64,000 nt of DNA from Kitasatospora setae KM-6054 (GCF_000269985.1 NC_016109.1:8645001-8709000), one strand, 5' to 3'. Shown: positions 25,195-34,533, counted from the first letter of the stretch. The notes: a model not told the origin generated them from the letters alone. Numbers and translations: made by a program.

Positions 25195-27298
25195 CTGTCT
25201 CTGCGGGGTGCGCCACGAGGACCGTGACGCTGTGGCCGGCCAGTGTCAGGGGGCCGGCGAGGGCGGGGCCGGGGGGCGCGCCGGGTGGGTTGATGTCCTG
25301 GCCGGGGGGTGCGGAGGTGTCGGCGAACAGGTGCCAGCGGGTGCCGGCGGGGGGCGGGGGCGGGTGGACGGCGCGGGTGTGGCCGCGGGTGTTGGCGGCG
25401 AGGAACACGGTGTCCGCGGTGGTCGTCGCGTCGTCGTCCTGGTGGTGTGCCAGCAGGGCGAGCAGGCCCTCGGCGGCGGGGTCCTCGCCGCGCCAGGGCA
25501 GTTCGCCGTGCCGGCTCAGCGCGGGGTAGGGCCAGCCGGGGGGTGTGTCGCCGGGCGCGCGGGCGGGGCGGCGCAGGACGGGGTGGGCGGCGCGCAGGGC
25601 GAGGCAGGCGCGGACGAAGGCGAGTTGGTGGGCGTTGGTGTCGGCCAGTGTCCAGTCGAGCCAGCCGGTGGCGTTGTCCTGGCTGTAGGCGTTGTTGTTG
25701 CCGTGCTGGGTGCGGCCGAACTCGTCGCCGGCGGTGAGCATCGGCACGCCGGGCGCGGTGAGCAGGAGCAGCAGGGCGTTGCGGATCTGCTGGGAGCGCA
25801 GCCGCAGGACGGCGGGGTCCTCGCTGGGGCCTTCGCAGCCGGCGTTCCAGCTGGCGTTGTCGCGGGGGCCGTCCTCGCCCCGTTCGCCGTTCGCCTCGTT
25901 GTGGGGGTGGTCGTAGGAGGTCCAGTCGGCGAGGGTGAATCCGTCGTGGCTGGTGAGGAGGTTGACGGAGGCGCGGTGGCCGCGTCGGCCGTAGAGGTCG
26001 GGGGAGCCGGCCATCCGGTGGGCGAGTTCCTCGCCCCCGTCGCCGGTGCCGGTGAGGAAGCGCCGTACCGCGTACTGGAAGCGGCTGTTCCACTCCATCC
26101 ACCGTCCGTGGGAGGGGAAGCGGCCGACCAGGTCGAGTCCGCTGGCGTCGAAGGGTTCGGCGATGAGTTTGCAGTGCGCGAGGACGGGGTCGTGGGAGAT
26201 GGCTTCCAGCAGGGGCGGGTTGTCCAGTGGCCGGCCGTCCTGGCCGCGGGTGAGGATGGGGGCCATGTCGAAGCGGAAGCCGTCGACGCGGAACTCGCTC
26301 GCCCAGTGGCGCAGGCAGTCCAGGAGCAGGGCGCGGGTGACGGGGTGGTTGGCGTTGACGGTGTTGCCGGTGCGGGTGAGGTTCAGGTAGGAGCCGTCGT
26401 GGTCGTGGAGGTAGTACGCCGTGTCGTGGAGCGCGCGCAGGGACAGGGTGGGGCCGCGGTGGTCGCCCTCGGCGGTGTGGTTGAGGACGACGTCGAGGAT
26501 CACCTCGATGCCGGCGCGGTGCAGTTCCCGGACGAGTTCCTTCAGTTCGCGCACGGGGCCCGGTCCCCAGGGGTCGGCGGCGTAGGCGGCCTTGGGGGCG
26601 AAGAACGCGACCGGGTTGTAGCCCCAGTAGTCGGGCAGCGGCGCTCCGGTGGCGGGGTCGGTGAAGGGGTTGTCGGTCTCGTCGAATTCGAGGACGGGCA
26701 TGAGTTCGACGCAGTTGACGCCCAGGGCGCGCAGGTAGGGGATCTTCTCGCGCAGGCCGGCGAAGGTGCCGGGGTGTCGCACGGCGGCGGAGGGGTGGCG
26801 GGTGAAGCCGCGCACGTGCAGCTCGTAGACGACCAGGTCCTGCGGGGCGATGCGGGGGTGCGGCACGTCCTGCCAGTCGAAGTCGTCGTGGACGATCTTC
26901 GAGCGGTAGGCGGGCCGCTGTCCCCAGTGCTCGCCTCCGGCGAGGGCTTTGGCGTAGGGGTCGAGCAGGAGCGGTCCGGGCGGGGTGCCGGGGGAGTGCT
27001 GGGCGCGGAAGGCGTAGTGGACGGCGCGCGGGTCCAGGCCGGGGACGGTCATGGTGAAGACGTCGCCGGTGCGGTACTCCTCGGGGAAGCGGATCTCGCG
27101 CAGGATCCCGCCGTGCGCGGCGTCCAGCAGGACCAGCCACATGGCGTGCGCGGTCGGCGAGTTGACCGTGAACGTGACGCCGGCGGCGGTGGGGGACGCT
27201 CCCGGGCGCAGCGGGTCGCCGGGCAGGACCGCCGGCGCGGGCGGCGCGGGCGGTGCGGGGCGCGGTGGCGGCGTGGTGCGGGTCGGGGGGGCGTTCAC
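25175..27298 (-). CDS. glgX: Glycogen debranching enzyme (GlgX-type isoamylase, GH13)
   Basis: 707 aa from GTG 27298, overlapping the upstream epimerase stop (GTGA). A CBM48-like N-terminus (residues ~30-140) precedes the GH13 barrel: VYELHVRGFT, the nucleophile in RVDGFRFDMAP (about residue 340), the acid/base Glu in LIAEPFD (about 380) and the HD pair in LTSHDGFTL (about 450). EFGRTQHGNNNAYSQDN is diagnostic for GlgX/TreX. It hydrolyses alpha-1,6 branches of glycogen to release malto-oligosaccharides, which would feed TreS/maltokinase encoded divergently at 34-38 kb. Confidence 0.9.
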   Translation of the reverse strand: MNAPPTRTTPPPRPAPPAPPAPAVLPGDPLRPGASPTAAGVTFTVNSPTAHAMWLVLLDAAHGGILREIRFPEEYRTGDVFTMTVPGLDPRAVHYAFRAQHSPGTPPGPLLLDPYAKALAGGEHWGQRPAYRSKIVHDDFDWQDVPHPRIAPQDLVVYELHVRGFTRHPSAAVRHPGTFAGLREKIPYLRALGVNCVELMPVLEFDETDNPFTDPATGAPLPDYWGYNPVAFFAPKAAYAADPWGPGPVRELKELVRELHRAGIEVILDVVLNHTAEGDHRGPTLSLRALHDTAYYLHDHDGSYLNLTRTGNTVNANHPVTRALLLDCLRHWASEFRVDGFRFDMAPILTRGQDGRPLDNPPLLEAISHDPVLAHCKLIAEPFDASGLDLVGRFPSHGRWMEWNSRFQYAVRRFLTGTGDGGEELAHRMAGSPDLYGRRGHRASVNLLTSHDGFTLADWTSYDHPHNEANGERGEDGPRDNASWNAGCEGPSEDPAVLRLRSQQIRNALLLLLTAPGVPMLTAGDEFGRTQHGNNNAYSQDNATGWLDWTLADTNAHQLAFVRACLALRAAHPVLRRPARAPGDTPPGWPYPALSRHGELPWRGEDPAAEGLLALLAHHQDDDATTTADTVFLAANTRGHTRAVHPPPPPAGTRWHLFADTSAPPGQDINPPGAPPGPALAGPLTLAGHSVTVLVAHPAETGDERDL

Positions 27299-29118
27299 GG
27301 GCGTTCCGTCGGGCGCAGGCGTACCCGTACCGTCATCGCCCTGTCGTGCGCGGGCAGGCGGACGGTCATGGCCTCGGCGTCGAAGTCGCTCCAGGGGGCT
27401 CCGTCGATGAGGACGTGCTGCAGTTCGACGCGGCCGGGCGGCAGCAGGTCGGGGGCCACCCGCAGCAGGGCGCCGGGGTAGTCGGCGTCGCCGCGGGGCC
27501 TGAACCAGAGGTCCAGGCTCTCGCCGCGGACCAGCAGCCGGGTGTAGACCTCGGCGAGGTAGCAGAGTTCGGCTTTGTGGTACATCGCCATCGCGTGGTT
27601 GCCCTTGAGGCGTTCGTCGCCCATGAGGAAGGGCATGCCGTCGGCGAGGACGGTGAAGTGCACGCCGCCCTCGTCGTGGTCGAGGAAGAAGGCGTTGTAG
27701 AACGCGGCGGCCTCGTGGGCGTGGTGCAGGTAGTGGTCCTCGCGGGTGTGTCCGGCGAGGACCAGGTAGGCGAGGATGGCCTGTTCCTGCTGCCACCAGG
27801 TTTTGCGGTTGTGCCAGACGAAGGCGTGCCGGCCGTTGTCGGCCTCGCGTTGCAGGAGGTCGTACCAGCCGCCGCGCTGGCCGTCGCGGCCGACGGCGGG
27901 CATGGTGTGGGCGAGTTGTTCGGCGAGGCGGCGGTATTCGCGTTTGGGCAGGGCGGCGCCGGTCCGCGTCAGGTTCCAGGCGATCTTCAGGTTGTGGCCG
28001 ACCACCGCGCGGTTCTGCTGCCAGCCCCAGGTGTGGTCGGGGGTCCAGTCGCCGTGGAAGCGCTCGTTGACGAACGGGCTGGGGTCGGGGCCGCGGTCGG
28101 GGAGGTGGACGGCGATCATGTCGCAGGTGTGTTCCAGCATCCGCCGGTAGCGGTCCTCGCCGGTGGCGAGGTACAGGTTGATGAGGTAGGCGGGGGCGTG
28201 GTCGCCGACGGAGTTCCAGTTCTTGCGGGAGCGGTTGGGGCCGAGTCCGTCGTGGTGCGGGCTGAGGGTGACCGGGTCGATGTGGGAGTAGTAGCCGCCC
28301 AGGCGGGGGTCGTGGAAGTACTTGTCGAAGAGTCTGACCGTTCCTTCGATGTCCGCCTTGATGACGGGGCTGCCGGTGACGCGGTAGGTCTGGGCGAGGC
28401 CGACGAGGGCGTAGATCTGTTCGTAGGCGGGGATCGCGCGGTAGTCGTCGCCGAACTCGGAGGCGAACAGCTTGCGCTCCCCGCCGCCCTCGACGTCGAC
28501 GCCGTGGTACCAGTAGACGGTGTCTTCTGCCTCGTCGTGGAAGCGCAGGTGGTCGTGGAGGTACTGGGAGCCGCGCTCGGCGACCTCCAGGTACTCCTCG
28601 TTGCCGGTGAGCATGTAGGCGGTGGCCATCCCGTAGACGAGGCGGGAGATGGTGTCGCTCTCCTGGACGTGGTGCGCGGTGCGGTGCCCGCAGCCGCGGA
28701 CCTGGGTGCGGTAGTGGGCGAAGTCGGCGGGGCCGTCGCCGAACTGGGAGCGGCGGTAGAACTTCGCCAGCTGGTCCAGCTGGCGTGTCCACCAGCCGGG
28801 TTCCTGGTAGGGGTGCGCGGTGGCGGCGTCCCCGGCGAACACCAGCCGGTCGGCCTGGAAGTACAGGTCCGCCCCGTCCGGGTAGACGGGGCCGTGGGCG
28901 AAGACCAGGGCTCCGGGGGACAGGTGTTCCCCGATCCGCGCGCTCACGTCGTGGTAGGGCTCGCCGAGGTTGCGCAGCCGCTGGGCGGTGGTGGTCTCGG
29001 TGAGGTGGAGGGTGACGTCGCGTCCGTCCAGGGTGCGCAGGGTGAAGCGGGAGCCCTGGTGGCCGGTGACGTAGCCGGCGGTGAGGTCGGAGAAGGAGAA
29101 GGGCAGGGCGGTGTTCAC
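27295..29118 (-). CDS. AGE-family (N-acylglucosamine 2-epimerase-like) sugar isomerase/epimerase
   Basis: 607 aa from GTG 29118, overlapping the DJ-1-like stop (GTGA). The C-terminal ~450 residues form the (alpha/alpha)6 barrel of AGE/mannose isomerase/cellobiose epimerase proteins: VYWYHGVDVEGG, WNSVGDHAPAYLINLYLATG, GWQQNRAVVGHNLKIAWNL and KTWWQQEQAILAYL, with the conserved His pairs. An N-terminal ~110-residue domain (RFTLRTLDGRDVTLHLTETT) is beta-rich and not part of the minimal family. It probably interconverts aldose/ketose or C2-epimeric sugars. Position between DJ-1-like and GlgX suggests a glucose- or maltose-derived substrate. Confidence 0.8.
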   Translation of the reverse strand: MNTALPFSFSDLTAGYVTGHQGSRFTLRTLDGRDVTLHLTETTTAQRLRNLGEPYHDVSARIGEHLSPGALVFAHGPVYPDGADLYFQADRLVFAGDAATAHPYQEPGWWTRQLDQLAKFYRRSQFGDGPADFAHYRTQVRGCGHRTAHHVQESDTISRLVYGMATAYMLTGNEEYLEVAERGSQYLHDHLRFHDEAEDTVYWYHGVDVEGGGERKLFASEFGDDYRAIPAYEQIYALVGLAQTYRVTGSPVIKADIEGTVRLFDKYFHDPRLGGYYSHIDPVTLSPHHDGLGPNRSRKNWNSVGDHAPAYLINLYLATGEDRYRRMLEHTCDMIAVHLPDRGPDPSPFVNERFHGDWTPDHTWGWQQNRAVVGHNLKIAWNLTRTGAALPKREYRRLAEQLAHTMPAVGRDGQRGGWYDLLQREADNGRHAFVWHNRKTWWQQEQAILAYLVLAGHTREDHYLHHAHEAAAFYNAFFLDHDEGGVHFTVLADGMPFLMGDERLKGNHAMAMYHKAELCYLAEVYTRLLVRGESLDLWFRPRGDADYPGALLRVAPDLLPPGRVELQHVLIDGAPWSDFDAEAMTVRLPAHDRAMTVRVRLRPTERP

Positions 29119-29726
29119 TCGGTGCTCCGCGCCGGGACGGAGAGCCGTTCGATGACGGTGCGGGCCAGCAGGTGGCAGTGGTCGGCGGTGCGGGAGGTCA
29201 CCAGGTCGCGGTCCACCACGAGGTCCTGGTTGAGGTAGACGCCGCCCATGTTGCGTACGTCGGCGGCCAGGTTGTTGTGGCAGGTGACGGGCCTGTCCCG
29301 GATCAGTTCGGGTGCGGCGGCGAGCAGTTGCAGCCCGTGGCAGGAGAACGCCTTGACCAGGCTGGGGATGCGGAAGGCGCGGCGCAGGAGTTCCAGCGCG
29401 GGGGGTGTCTGCTCGACGTCCTCGCTGAAGCGCAGCCGGTCCGCGACGCTGCCCGCGGGGACGATCAGCGCGGAGTACTGGAGCAGTTCGTGGTAGTCCG
29501 CGCCTTCCAGGTCCCCGTCGACGTCGAGCGGGGCGTGGTGCTCGTGGCCGGTGAAGGTGAGGGAGGGCTGCCCCCACAGCCGGGTGAGCAGGCGGACCTC
29601 GGCGCCCTCCTCGGCGAAGCGCCGCCGGTAGTAGGCGATCTCGTCCTCGACGAAGTCGCTCTCCATCAGGACGCCTATGCGTTTTCCGGCCAGCCGGCCG
29701 GTCGGCAGGGGTTTCACGGTTCTCAC
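29115..29726 (-). CDS. DJ-1/PfpI-family protein 1
   Basis: 203 aa from GTG 29726 (GGGAGAG upstream). RIGVLMESDFVEDEIAYYRR opens a flavodoxin-like PfpI fold with the family Glu, and VKAFSCHGLQLLAAAPEL has the nucleophile-elbow Cys followed by His. Family members act as glyoxalase III, deglycases, amidases or chaperones. In a pathway handling reactive dicarbonyl sugars, a glyoxalase or keto-sugar hydratase role is plausible but inferred. The stop overlaps the AGE gene. Confidence 0.8.
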   Translation of the reverse strand: MRTVKPLPTGRLAGKRIGVLMESDFVEDEIAYYRRRFAEEGAEVRLLTRLWGQPSLTFTGHEHHAPLDVDGDLEGADYHELLQYSALIVPAGSVADRLRFSEDVEQTPPALELLRRAFRIPSLVKAFSCHGLQLLAAAPELIRDRPVTCHNNLAADVRNMGGVYLNQDLVVDRDLVTSRTADHCHLLARTVIERLSVPARSTE

Positions 29727-29853
29727 GGGGGACTCTCCCGGAAATTGCGTCGTTGCCGGACAGGGGGAGGGCGGGGGACGGGGGCGCGGACGCGGCGCGG
29801 GCGGGCGCCGCGGCCGCGGCCCCGTTCCCGGTGGGGGACGGCGACGGCGGCTC

Positions 29854-30303
29854 TCAGAGCCCGGCGGAGCCGGGCATCGGAGTCAGGGAGTCGACGGTGT
29901 AGGCGCGGATGCGGGGGGTGCCGTCCTCCAGGACGACGCTCCAGCTCTGGTGGGCGTCGAAGCCCAGCCAGGTGCTGGTGGCGTCCGGCGCCTTCCACGT
30001 CCTGGTCTGCCAGTTGACGAGGACCCGCACCTCGGCGGAGGCGGCGCGGATCTCCTCGACGTCCACGGTGAGCACGGTGTGCGCCTCGTCGAAGAACCGG
30101 TGCGTCACCGCGTCGTACCAGGAGCGGAAGCCCTCGTGCCCGTGCGCGGTGCCCTCGGGAAAGCGCATGACCAGGCCGTCGGCGGCCAGGTGGGGCAGGA
30201 CGTCCTCGACGGGGTCGTGCCGGTCCAGCGCGCGGTACCAGTCCTCCACGAGCCGGCGTACGGCGGCCTCGCTGAGCTGCTGCTGAATCTGGGGCGTGGG
30301 CAT
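29854..30303 (-). CDS. NTF2-like / SnoaL-type small protein
   Basis: 149 aa from ATG 30303 with AAGGAG 9-10 nt upstream. LVEDWYRALDRHDPVEDVLPH...DGLVMRFPEGTAHGHEGFRSWY is the NTF2-like fold as in SnoaL-like cyclases and ketosteroid isomerases. The C-terminal strands end WSVVLEDGTPRIRAYTVDSL. It could catalyse an isomerisation or dehydration of a small substrate. The gene sits between the ThDP enzyme and the DJ-1-like protein, in the same direction. Confidence 0.75.
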   Translation of the reverse strand: MPTPQIQQQLSEAAVRRLVEDWYRALDRHDPVEDVLPHLAADGLVMRFPEGTAHGHEGFRSWYDAVTHRFFDEAHTVLTVDVEEIRAASAEVRVLVNWQTRTWKAPDATSTWLGFDAHQSWSVVLEDGTPRIRAYTVDSLTPMPGSAGL

Positions 30304-30407
30304 GGCGCGGTGCTCCTTCGGCTGGTCGGGCGGTCGGTCGCGGGGTCGGGCGGGCGGTTGGTCGGGGGAGTCGGGCGGGCGGCCGGTCGGGCGGGCGGGG
30401 CGGTCTC

Positions 30408-32105
30408 TCATCCGGTCACGAGGTCCACCAGGTACGGCCCGTCGTGGGTGAGCATCGCGTGGACGGCCGGCCCGACCTGTTCCGGCGCGTCGACCCGCTG
30501 CCCGGCGACGCCGAGCGAGCGGGCCAGGTCCGCGAAGCGGATCTCGGGGCGCGACAGGTCGAAGGCGTCCGGGTAGGCGTGCGGGGCGATGCCCTGCTCC
30601 TGCCAGTACCGTTCGATGTTCAGGTCCAGCAGCCGGTAGCGGCGGTTGTTGCAGACGACGAATCCGGCGCTGACGCCGTAGCGGGCCGCGGTCCACAGGG
30701 CCTGGACGGTGTACATGCTGGCGCCGTCCCCGGTGAACCCGACCACCTGGAGGTCCGGGCGGGCCAGTTTGACGCCGATCGCTCCGGGGATGCCGACGCC
30801 CAGTGATCCGCCGCGGGTCTGGAAGTAGGTGCCGGGCACCCGCGGCGGCAGGTGGCGGGTCAGCGCGGGGGAGGCGGTGAGCGCCTCGTCGAAGACGGCG
30901 AGGTTCGCCGGGGCCCGCGCCGCCAGCTCCCGGGCGAACGCCTCCATCAGCCCCTCCCGGCCCTGCCGGCCGTCCCGGCCGTGCTGGCCGTGCTGGCCGT
31001 CCCGGCCGTCCCGCCCCTGCTGGCCGTCCCGGCCGTGCGGGCCGTGCGGGCCGTGCGGGCCGTGCGGTCGCCGCGGGGCGGCGGGCCGGGCCGGGGCGGC
31101 GCCGCCGCGGGACGCCAGTTCGGCGCCCAGCGCGCCGAGGGCGAGCGCGGGGTCGCCGGCCAGGCCGAGGTCGACGGGGAAGTTCTTCGCGATCTCGTAC
31201 GCGTCGGCGTCGATGTGCACGATGCGGGCGCCCGGCGCGAAGGGGTTCGCGAGGCTGGGGAAGACCTCGGGGAACACGTAGGTGCCCGCGATCAGGACGG
31301 TGTCGGCGCCGCCCACCACCCGGGCGCTGTCGGCGCCGGACATGTGGCCGAGGTTGCCGGCGAACAGCGGGTGCGTGGTGTCGAAGTTGACCTCGGAGGA
31401 GTTCACGCCCCACACCGGCGCGCCCAGCCGCTCGGCGACGGCGGTCAGCTGGCGCTGGGCGCCGCTCGCGGCGATCCCGTCGCCCATCAGGACCAGCGGG
31501 GCGGTGCCCGAGGTCAGCAGGCGGGCGGCCTCGGCCACGGCGGCGGGCTCCGGGACGGCGCGCAGGGACGGCACGAGGGTGGCGACGGCGCTCTCGGCGG
31601 TGTCCTGGTCGAGGACGTCGGCGGGCAGGACCACCAGGACCGGTCCGCGCGGCGGCGTCATCGCGATCTTCACCGCGCGGCGCAGCACCCGCAGGACGGA
31701 GGAGGGGTCGAGTACGCGGGTGGCGTACTTGGTGACCGGGGCGGCCATCGCCACCAGGTCCGCCGCCATCTGGGCGTCCATCGCGTCGTAGCGCACGCCG
31801 GCCTCCCCGACCAGGGCGACCAGCGGCGAGCCGCCGCGCTTGGCCTGGTAGAGCATGCCGGCCGCGTTGCCGAGCCCGACGCCGCTGTGCAGCTGGACCA
31901 CCGAGGGGCGCTGCGCGGCCCGGGCGTAGCCGTCGGCCATGGCCACCGCGACGCTCTCGTGCAGGGCCAGGACGTAGCGGGTGGCGCCGGCGCCGGCGAG
32001 GTCGAGGAAGCCCTGCTCGACGGTCCCGGGGTTGCCGAACATGTGGGTGATGCCGTCGGCGGCGAACTGCTCGAACAGGGCGGCCTTGCCGGGCCTTGCG
32101 GGCAT
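30408..32105 (-). CDS. Thiamine-diphosphate enzyme, benzoylformate decarboxylase-like, with Gly-X-Y insert
   Basis: 565 aa from ATG 32105 (GAGGAG upstream). The N-terminal Pyr domain has the catalytic Glu in LALHESVAVAMADGYARA (about residue 50). The PP domain has the ThDP motif GDGASMYTVQALW...CNN (from about residue 455). TRGGSLGVGIPGAIGVKLA resembles benzoylformate decarboxylases and related carboligases. The linker to the PP domain carries ~13 consecutive triplets of the type PHG/RDG/QHG (nt ~30943-31075), a collagen-like run not normal for the family. It likely decarboxylates a 2-keto acid or makes an acyloin; substrate unknown. The gene is 48 bp downstream of the PfpI-like gene. Confidence 0.85.
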   Translation of the reverse strand: MPARPGKAALFEQFAADGITHMFGNPGTVEQGFLDLAGAGATRYVLALHESVAVAMADGYARAAQRPSVVQLHSGVGLGNAAGMLYQAKRGGSPLVALVGEAGVRYDAMDAQMAADLVAMAAPVTKYATRVLDPSSVLRVLRRAVKIAMTPPRGPVLVVLPADVLDQDTAESAVATLVPSLRAVPEPAAVAEAARLLTSGTAPLVLMGDGIAASGAQRQLTAVAERLGAPVWGVNSSEVNFDTTHPLFAGNLGHMSGADSARVVGGADTVLIAGTYVFPEVFPSLANPFAPGARIVHIDADAYEIAKNFPVDLGLAGDPALALGALGAELASRGGAAPARPAAPRRPHGPHGPHGPHGRDGQQGRDGRDGQHGQHGRDGRQGREGLMEAFARELAARAPANLAVFDEALTASPALTRHLPPRVPGTYFQTRGGSLGVGIPGAIGVKLARPDLQVVGFTGDGASMYTVQALWTAARYGVSAGFVVCNNRRYRLLDLNIERYWQEQGIAPHAYPDAFDLSRPEIRFADLARSLGVAGQRVDAPEQVGPAVHAMLTHDGPYLVDLVTG

Positions 32106-32152
32106 GGTGGCTCCTCGGGGTCGCGGACCGGGGACTGTGCCGGCCGCTTCGG

Positions 32153-32980
32153 CTACCAGCCGAAGCGGCGCAGGCCGTTCTCCAGCACCTCGGCGAGGAG
32201 TTCGCCGGCGAGGACGGAGTCCGGGGTGGAGCGGGCGGTCACGAAGGGGAAGTCGACGACGACGGAGGTCTCCTTGCCGACGTTGCCGTGGAAGGCGCCG
32301 TCGGGGCCGGTGGCGTCGCGCAGGATGTACTCCAGCGGGTACGGCGGGGGGCCCATGTTGAACTCGACGCCGACGAAGCCGGTGCCGTCCTTGTAGTCGT
32401 ACTCCTTGGGGTGGCCGGTGACGTGCTTGCCCCGCAGCAGGCTGGCGCGGGACTCCGCGTCGCGGGCGAAGGCGAGCGCGGCGACGCCGTAGCACTCGGC
32501 GAGGATGGGCTTGCCGGCCGCGACGAACGCCAGGATCAGCTCGTGCAGGCGCTCGTTGTTGGCCAGGTCGACGATCGGACCGCTGCCGCCCACCACGACC
32601 ATCGCGTCGAAGCTGGCGAGCAGCTCGCCGGTCGCCGCGCCGAGCCGGCGGTTGTACTCCTCCAGGTCGCGCAGGTGGTTGAGCGCGCTGTAGTAGGGGC
32701 GCTCCGGGAGCATCTCGGCGAGGCTGAGCGGGTTGTCGAGCCGGCTGGAGTCGTCCATGGCGCGGGCCCGGCGGGCCATGTCGCGGGTGGTGACCGCCCG
32801 GCCCAGCGGCGGGTCGATGTACTCGGAGTCGAGGCTGGGGGGCAGCGCCTGGGGGCGCTTGCCGGTCGGGGTGATGAACGCCGTCCGGTAGCCGCGCGCG
32901 TCGAACACGTCGAGCGGCCCGACGAGTTCCTCCCCCCAGTACCCGAATTCGGACAGCACCACCAGGACGCGTTTGGACAC
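32153..32980 (-). CDS. DJ-1/PfpI-family protein 2 (Hsp31-like)
   Basis: 275 aa from GTG 32980. VLVVLSEFGYWGEELVGPLDVF opens the fold, MVVVGGSGPIVDL follows, and KPILAECYGVAALAFARD holds the nucleophile Cys. At 275 aa it is longer than DJ-1 itself and nearer Hsp31/class-I-amidotransferase-like proteins. It is first gene of the leftward run, facing the rightward acyltransferase operon across a 275-bp promoter region. The role may be dicarbonyl handling or hydration chemistry in the pathway; not proven. Confidence 0.8.
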   Translation of the reverse strand: MSKRVLVVLSEFGYWGEELVGPLDVFDARGYRTAFITPTGKRPQALPPSLDSEYIDPPLGRAVTTRDMARRARAMDDSSRLDNPLSLAEMLPERPYYSALNHLRDLEEYNRRLGAATGELLASFDAMVVVGGSGPIVDLANNERLHELILAFVAAGKPILAECYGVAALAFARDAESRASLLRGKHVTGHPKEYDYKDGTGFVGVEFNMGPPPYPLEYILRDATGPDGAFHGNVGKETSVVVDFPFVTARSTPDSVLAGELLAEVLENGLRRFGW

Positions 32981-33116
32981 GGATGTCTCCCCTGTGACGT
33001 AAGGACGAGGGCTGTCCCGTCGGCGCGGCCGCCGGCGGCGGGCCGCGGGCCGGGGGCTGGGGACGCCACCGAGTCAAACCCCTGCCCCGGGAGCGGGCAA
33101 TGACCGCGGGCACGAT

Positions 33117-33151
33117 CGCGGCGACTCTCCCAAGTTGCCCCAGTCGCCGCG
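33117..33151. promoter_or_regulatory. Inverted repeat plus CAAGTTGCC site in the divergent promoter
   Basis: CGCGGCGACT is followed, 15 bp later, by its exact inverse AGTCGCCGCG. Between them lies CAAGTTGCC (33131-33139), the motif shared by several other promoters here. The site lies ~140-150 bp from the leftward PfpI-like start and ~120 bp from the rightward acyltransferase start, so one regulator could control both arms. Confidence 0.5.
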
Positions 33152-33255
33152 AAAGCCCCGCCCCGCGGCCGCCCCCGGCGTTCGTTCTGGTGTTCTGGGA
33201 CGCCCGCAGTGCGCAGCGCTGCCAACCGCCGCCCGCAGCCGAGGAGCGCCCCTTC

Positions 33256-34428
33256 ATGGCACCCGCAGCCGCCCCACCGGAGCGATTGCCGTCACTGACC
33301 GGAACGCGGTTTCTCGCCGCCCTCCTCGTGCTCGCCTTCCACGCCTCCTCCGAGGGGCTGTTCGCCGACCGGGGCACCGCCGGGGTCCTGGCCGCCCTCC
33401 TCGGGAAGGCCGGCTGGGCGGGCGTCTCGTTCTTCTTCGTGCTGAGCGGCTTCGTGCTGGCCTGGTCCGCGGGCCCGCACGGGGCGCGGCCCGGTTTCCG
33501 CCGGCGCAGGATCGCCAGGATCCACCCGGCCCATCTCGTCACCACCCTGACGGCGATGGCCCTGCTCGTGGCGGGCGGCACCGGCCTCACCTGGGCCGAG
33601 GTGGTGCCCAACCTGCTGCTCGCGCAGGCCTGGTTCCCGCAGCCGGAGATCTTCGTCAGCGGGAACCCGGTGAGCTGGTCGCTCTCCTGCGAGCTGCTGT
33701 TCTACCTGTCCTTCCCGCCGATGTGGCGCGCGCTGTGCCGCATCAGGGCCGGCCGGCTGTGGTGGTGGGCGGGGGCGCTGGCCGCGGCCGTCGTGTGCGT
33801 GCCGCCGCTGGCCGGGCACCTGCTGCCCGGCGGCCCGGTGCTGACGATGCCGGACGGCACCGTCACCCTCCACCAGTACTGGTTCGTCTACGTGCTGCCG
33901 CCGGTGCGCGCCCTGGAGTTCGTCCTGGGAGCGGTGATGGCCAGGGTCGTGCGCGAGGGGAAGTGGATCGGCCTGCGGCCGCTGCCCGCCACCGCCCTCG
34001 CCGCCGCCGGGTACGCGGCGGCGACCCGGGTGCCCTACCTCTACGGCCTGGCGGCCGCCACCGTCGTGCCGATCGCCCTGCTGGTCGCGGCACTCGCCCA
34101 CGCCGACCGTACCGGGCGCCGCGGCTGGCTCGCCGCCCGCCCGGTGGTGCGGCTCGGCGAACTGTCCTTCGCCCTGTACCTGGTGCACCGGCTGGTGCTC
34201 GGCTACGGCCACCGGGCGCTGGGCGCCGACCGCGGCTGGTCCACCCCGGTGGCCGCCCTCCTCGTACTCGCGGCACTCGCCGTCAGCCTCGCCCTGGCCT
34301 GGCTGCTGCACACCCTGGTGGAGATCCCCGCCCTGCGCCGCTGGGCCCGCCCCCGCCCCCGCCCCGCGCCGCCGCGCCCGCATCCCGCCGCGCCCCCCGG
34401 CCCCGCCGGCCACGCCTCGCCGAACTGA
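33256..34428 (+). CDS. Membrane acyltransferase, acyltransferase-3 family, copy 2
   Basis: 390 aa from ATG 33256 with GAGGAG 9 nt upstream. LPSLTGTRFLAALLVLAFHA (catalytic His), GWAGVSFFFVLSGFVLAW, RRRIARIHPAHL and NPVSWSLSCELLFYLSF match copies 1 and 3 closely. YWFVYVLPPVRALEFVLGAV is nearly the same as in copy 1. About ten TM helices and a Pro/Arg-rich tail. It heads the operon with trehalose synthase and maltokinase, which hints that a disaccharide may be its acceptor. Confidence 0.88.
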   Translation: MAPAAAPPERLPSLTGTRFLAALLVLAFHASSEGLFADRGTAGVLAALLGKAGWAGVSFFFVLSGFVLAWSAGPHGARPGFRRRRIARIHPAHLVTTLTAMALLVAGGTGLTWAEVVPNLLLAQAWFPQPEIFVSGNPVSWSLSCELLFYLSFPPMWRALCRIRAGRLWWWAGALAAAVVCVPPLAGHLLPGGPVLTMPDGTVTLHQYWFVYVLPPVRALEFVLGAVMARVVREGKWIGLRPLPATALAAAGYAAATRVPYLYGLAAATVVPIALLVAALAHADRTGRRGWLAARPVVRLGELSFALYLVHRLVLGYGHRALGADRGWSTPVAALLVLAALAVSLALAWLLHTLVEIPALRRWARPRPRPAPPRPHPAAPPGPAGHASPN

Positions 34429-34533
34429 ACCCCGCCCCGCGCCACCCCCGCCCCGCGCCACCCCGGCCGGCCGGCGCCGGCGACCGACCCGGCCGCCGGC
34501 CGCGCCGCGGCGCGTCTTCACCTGGAGGAACAC

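Noticed and set aside
27253-29238. 661-aa rightward frame opposite the AGE/GlgX genes
   Set aside because: Val/Gly/Ala shadow with no recognisable motif; the opposite strand carries clear enzymes.
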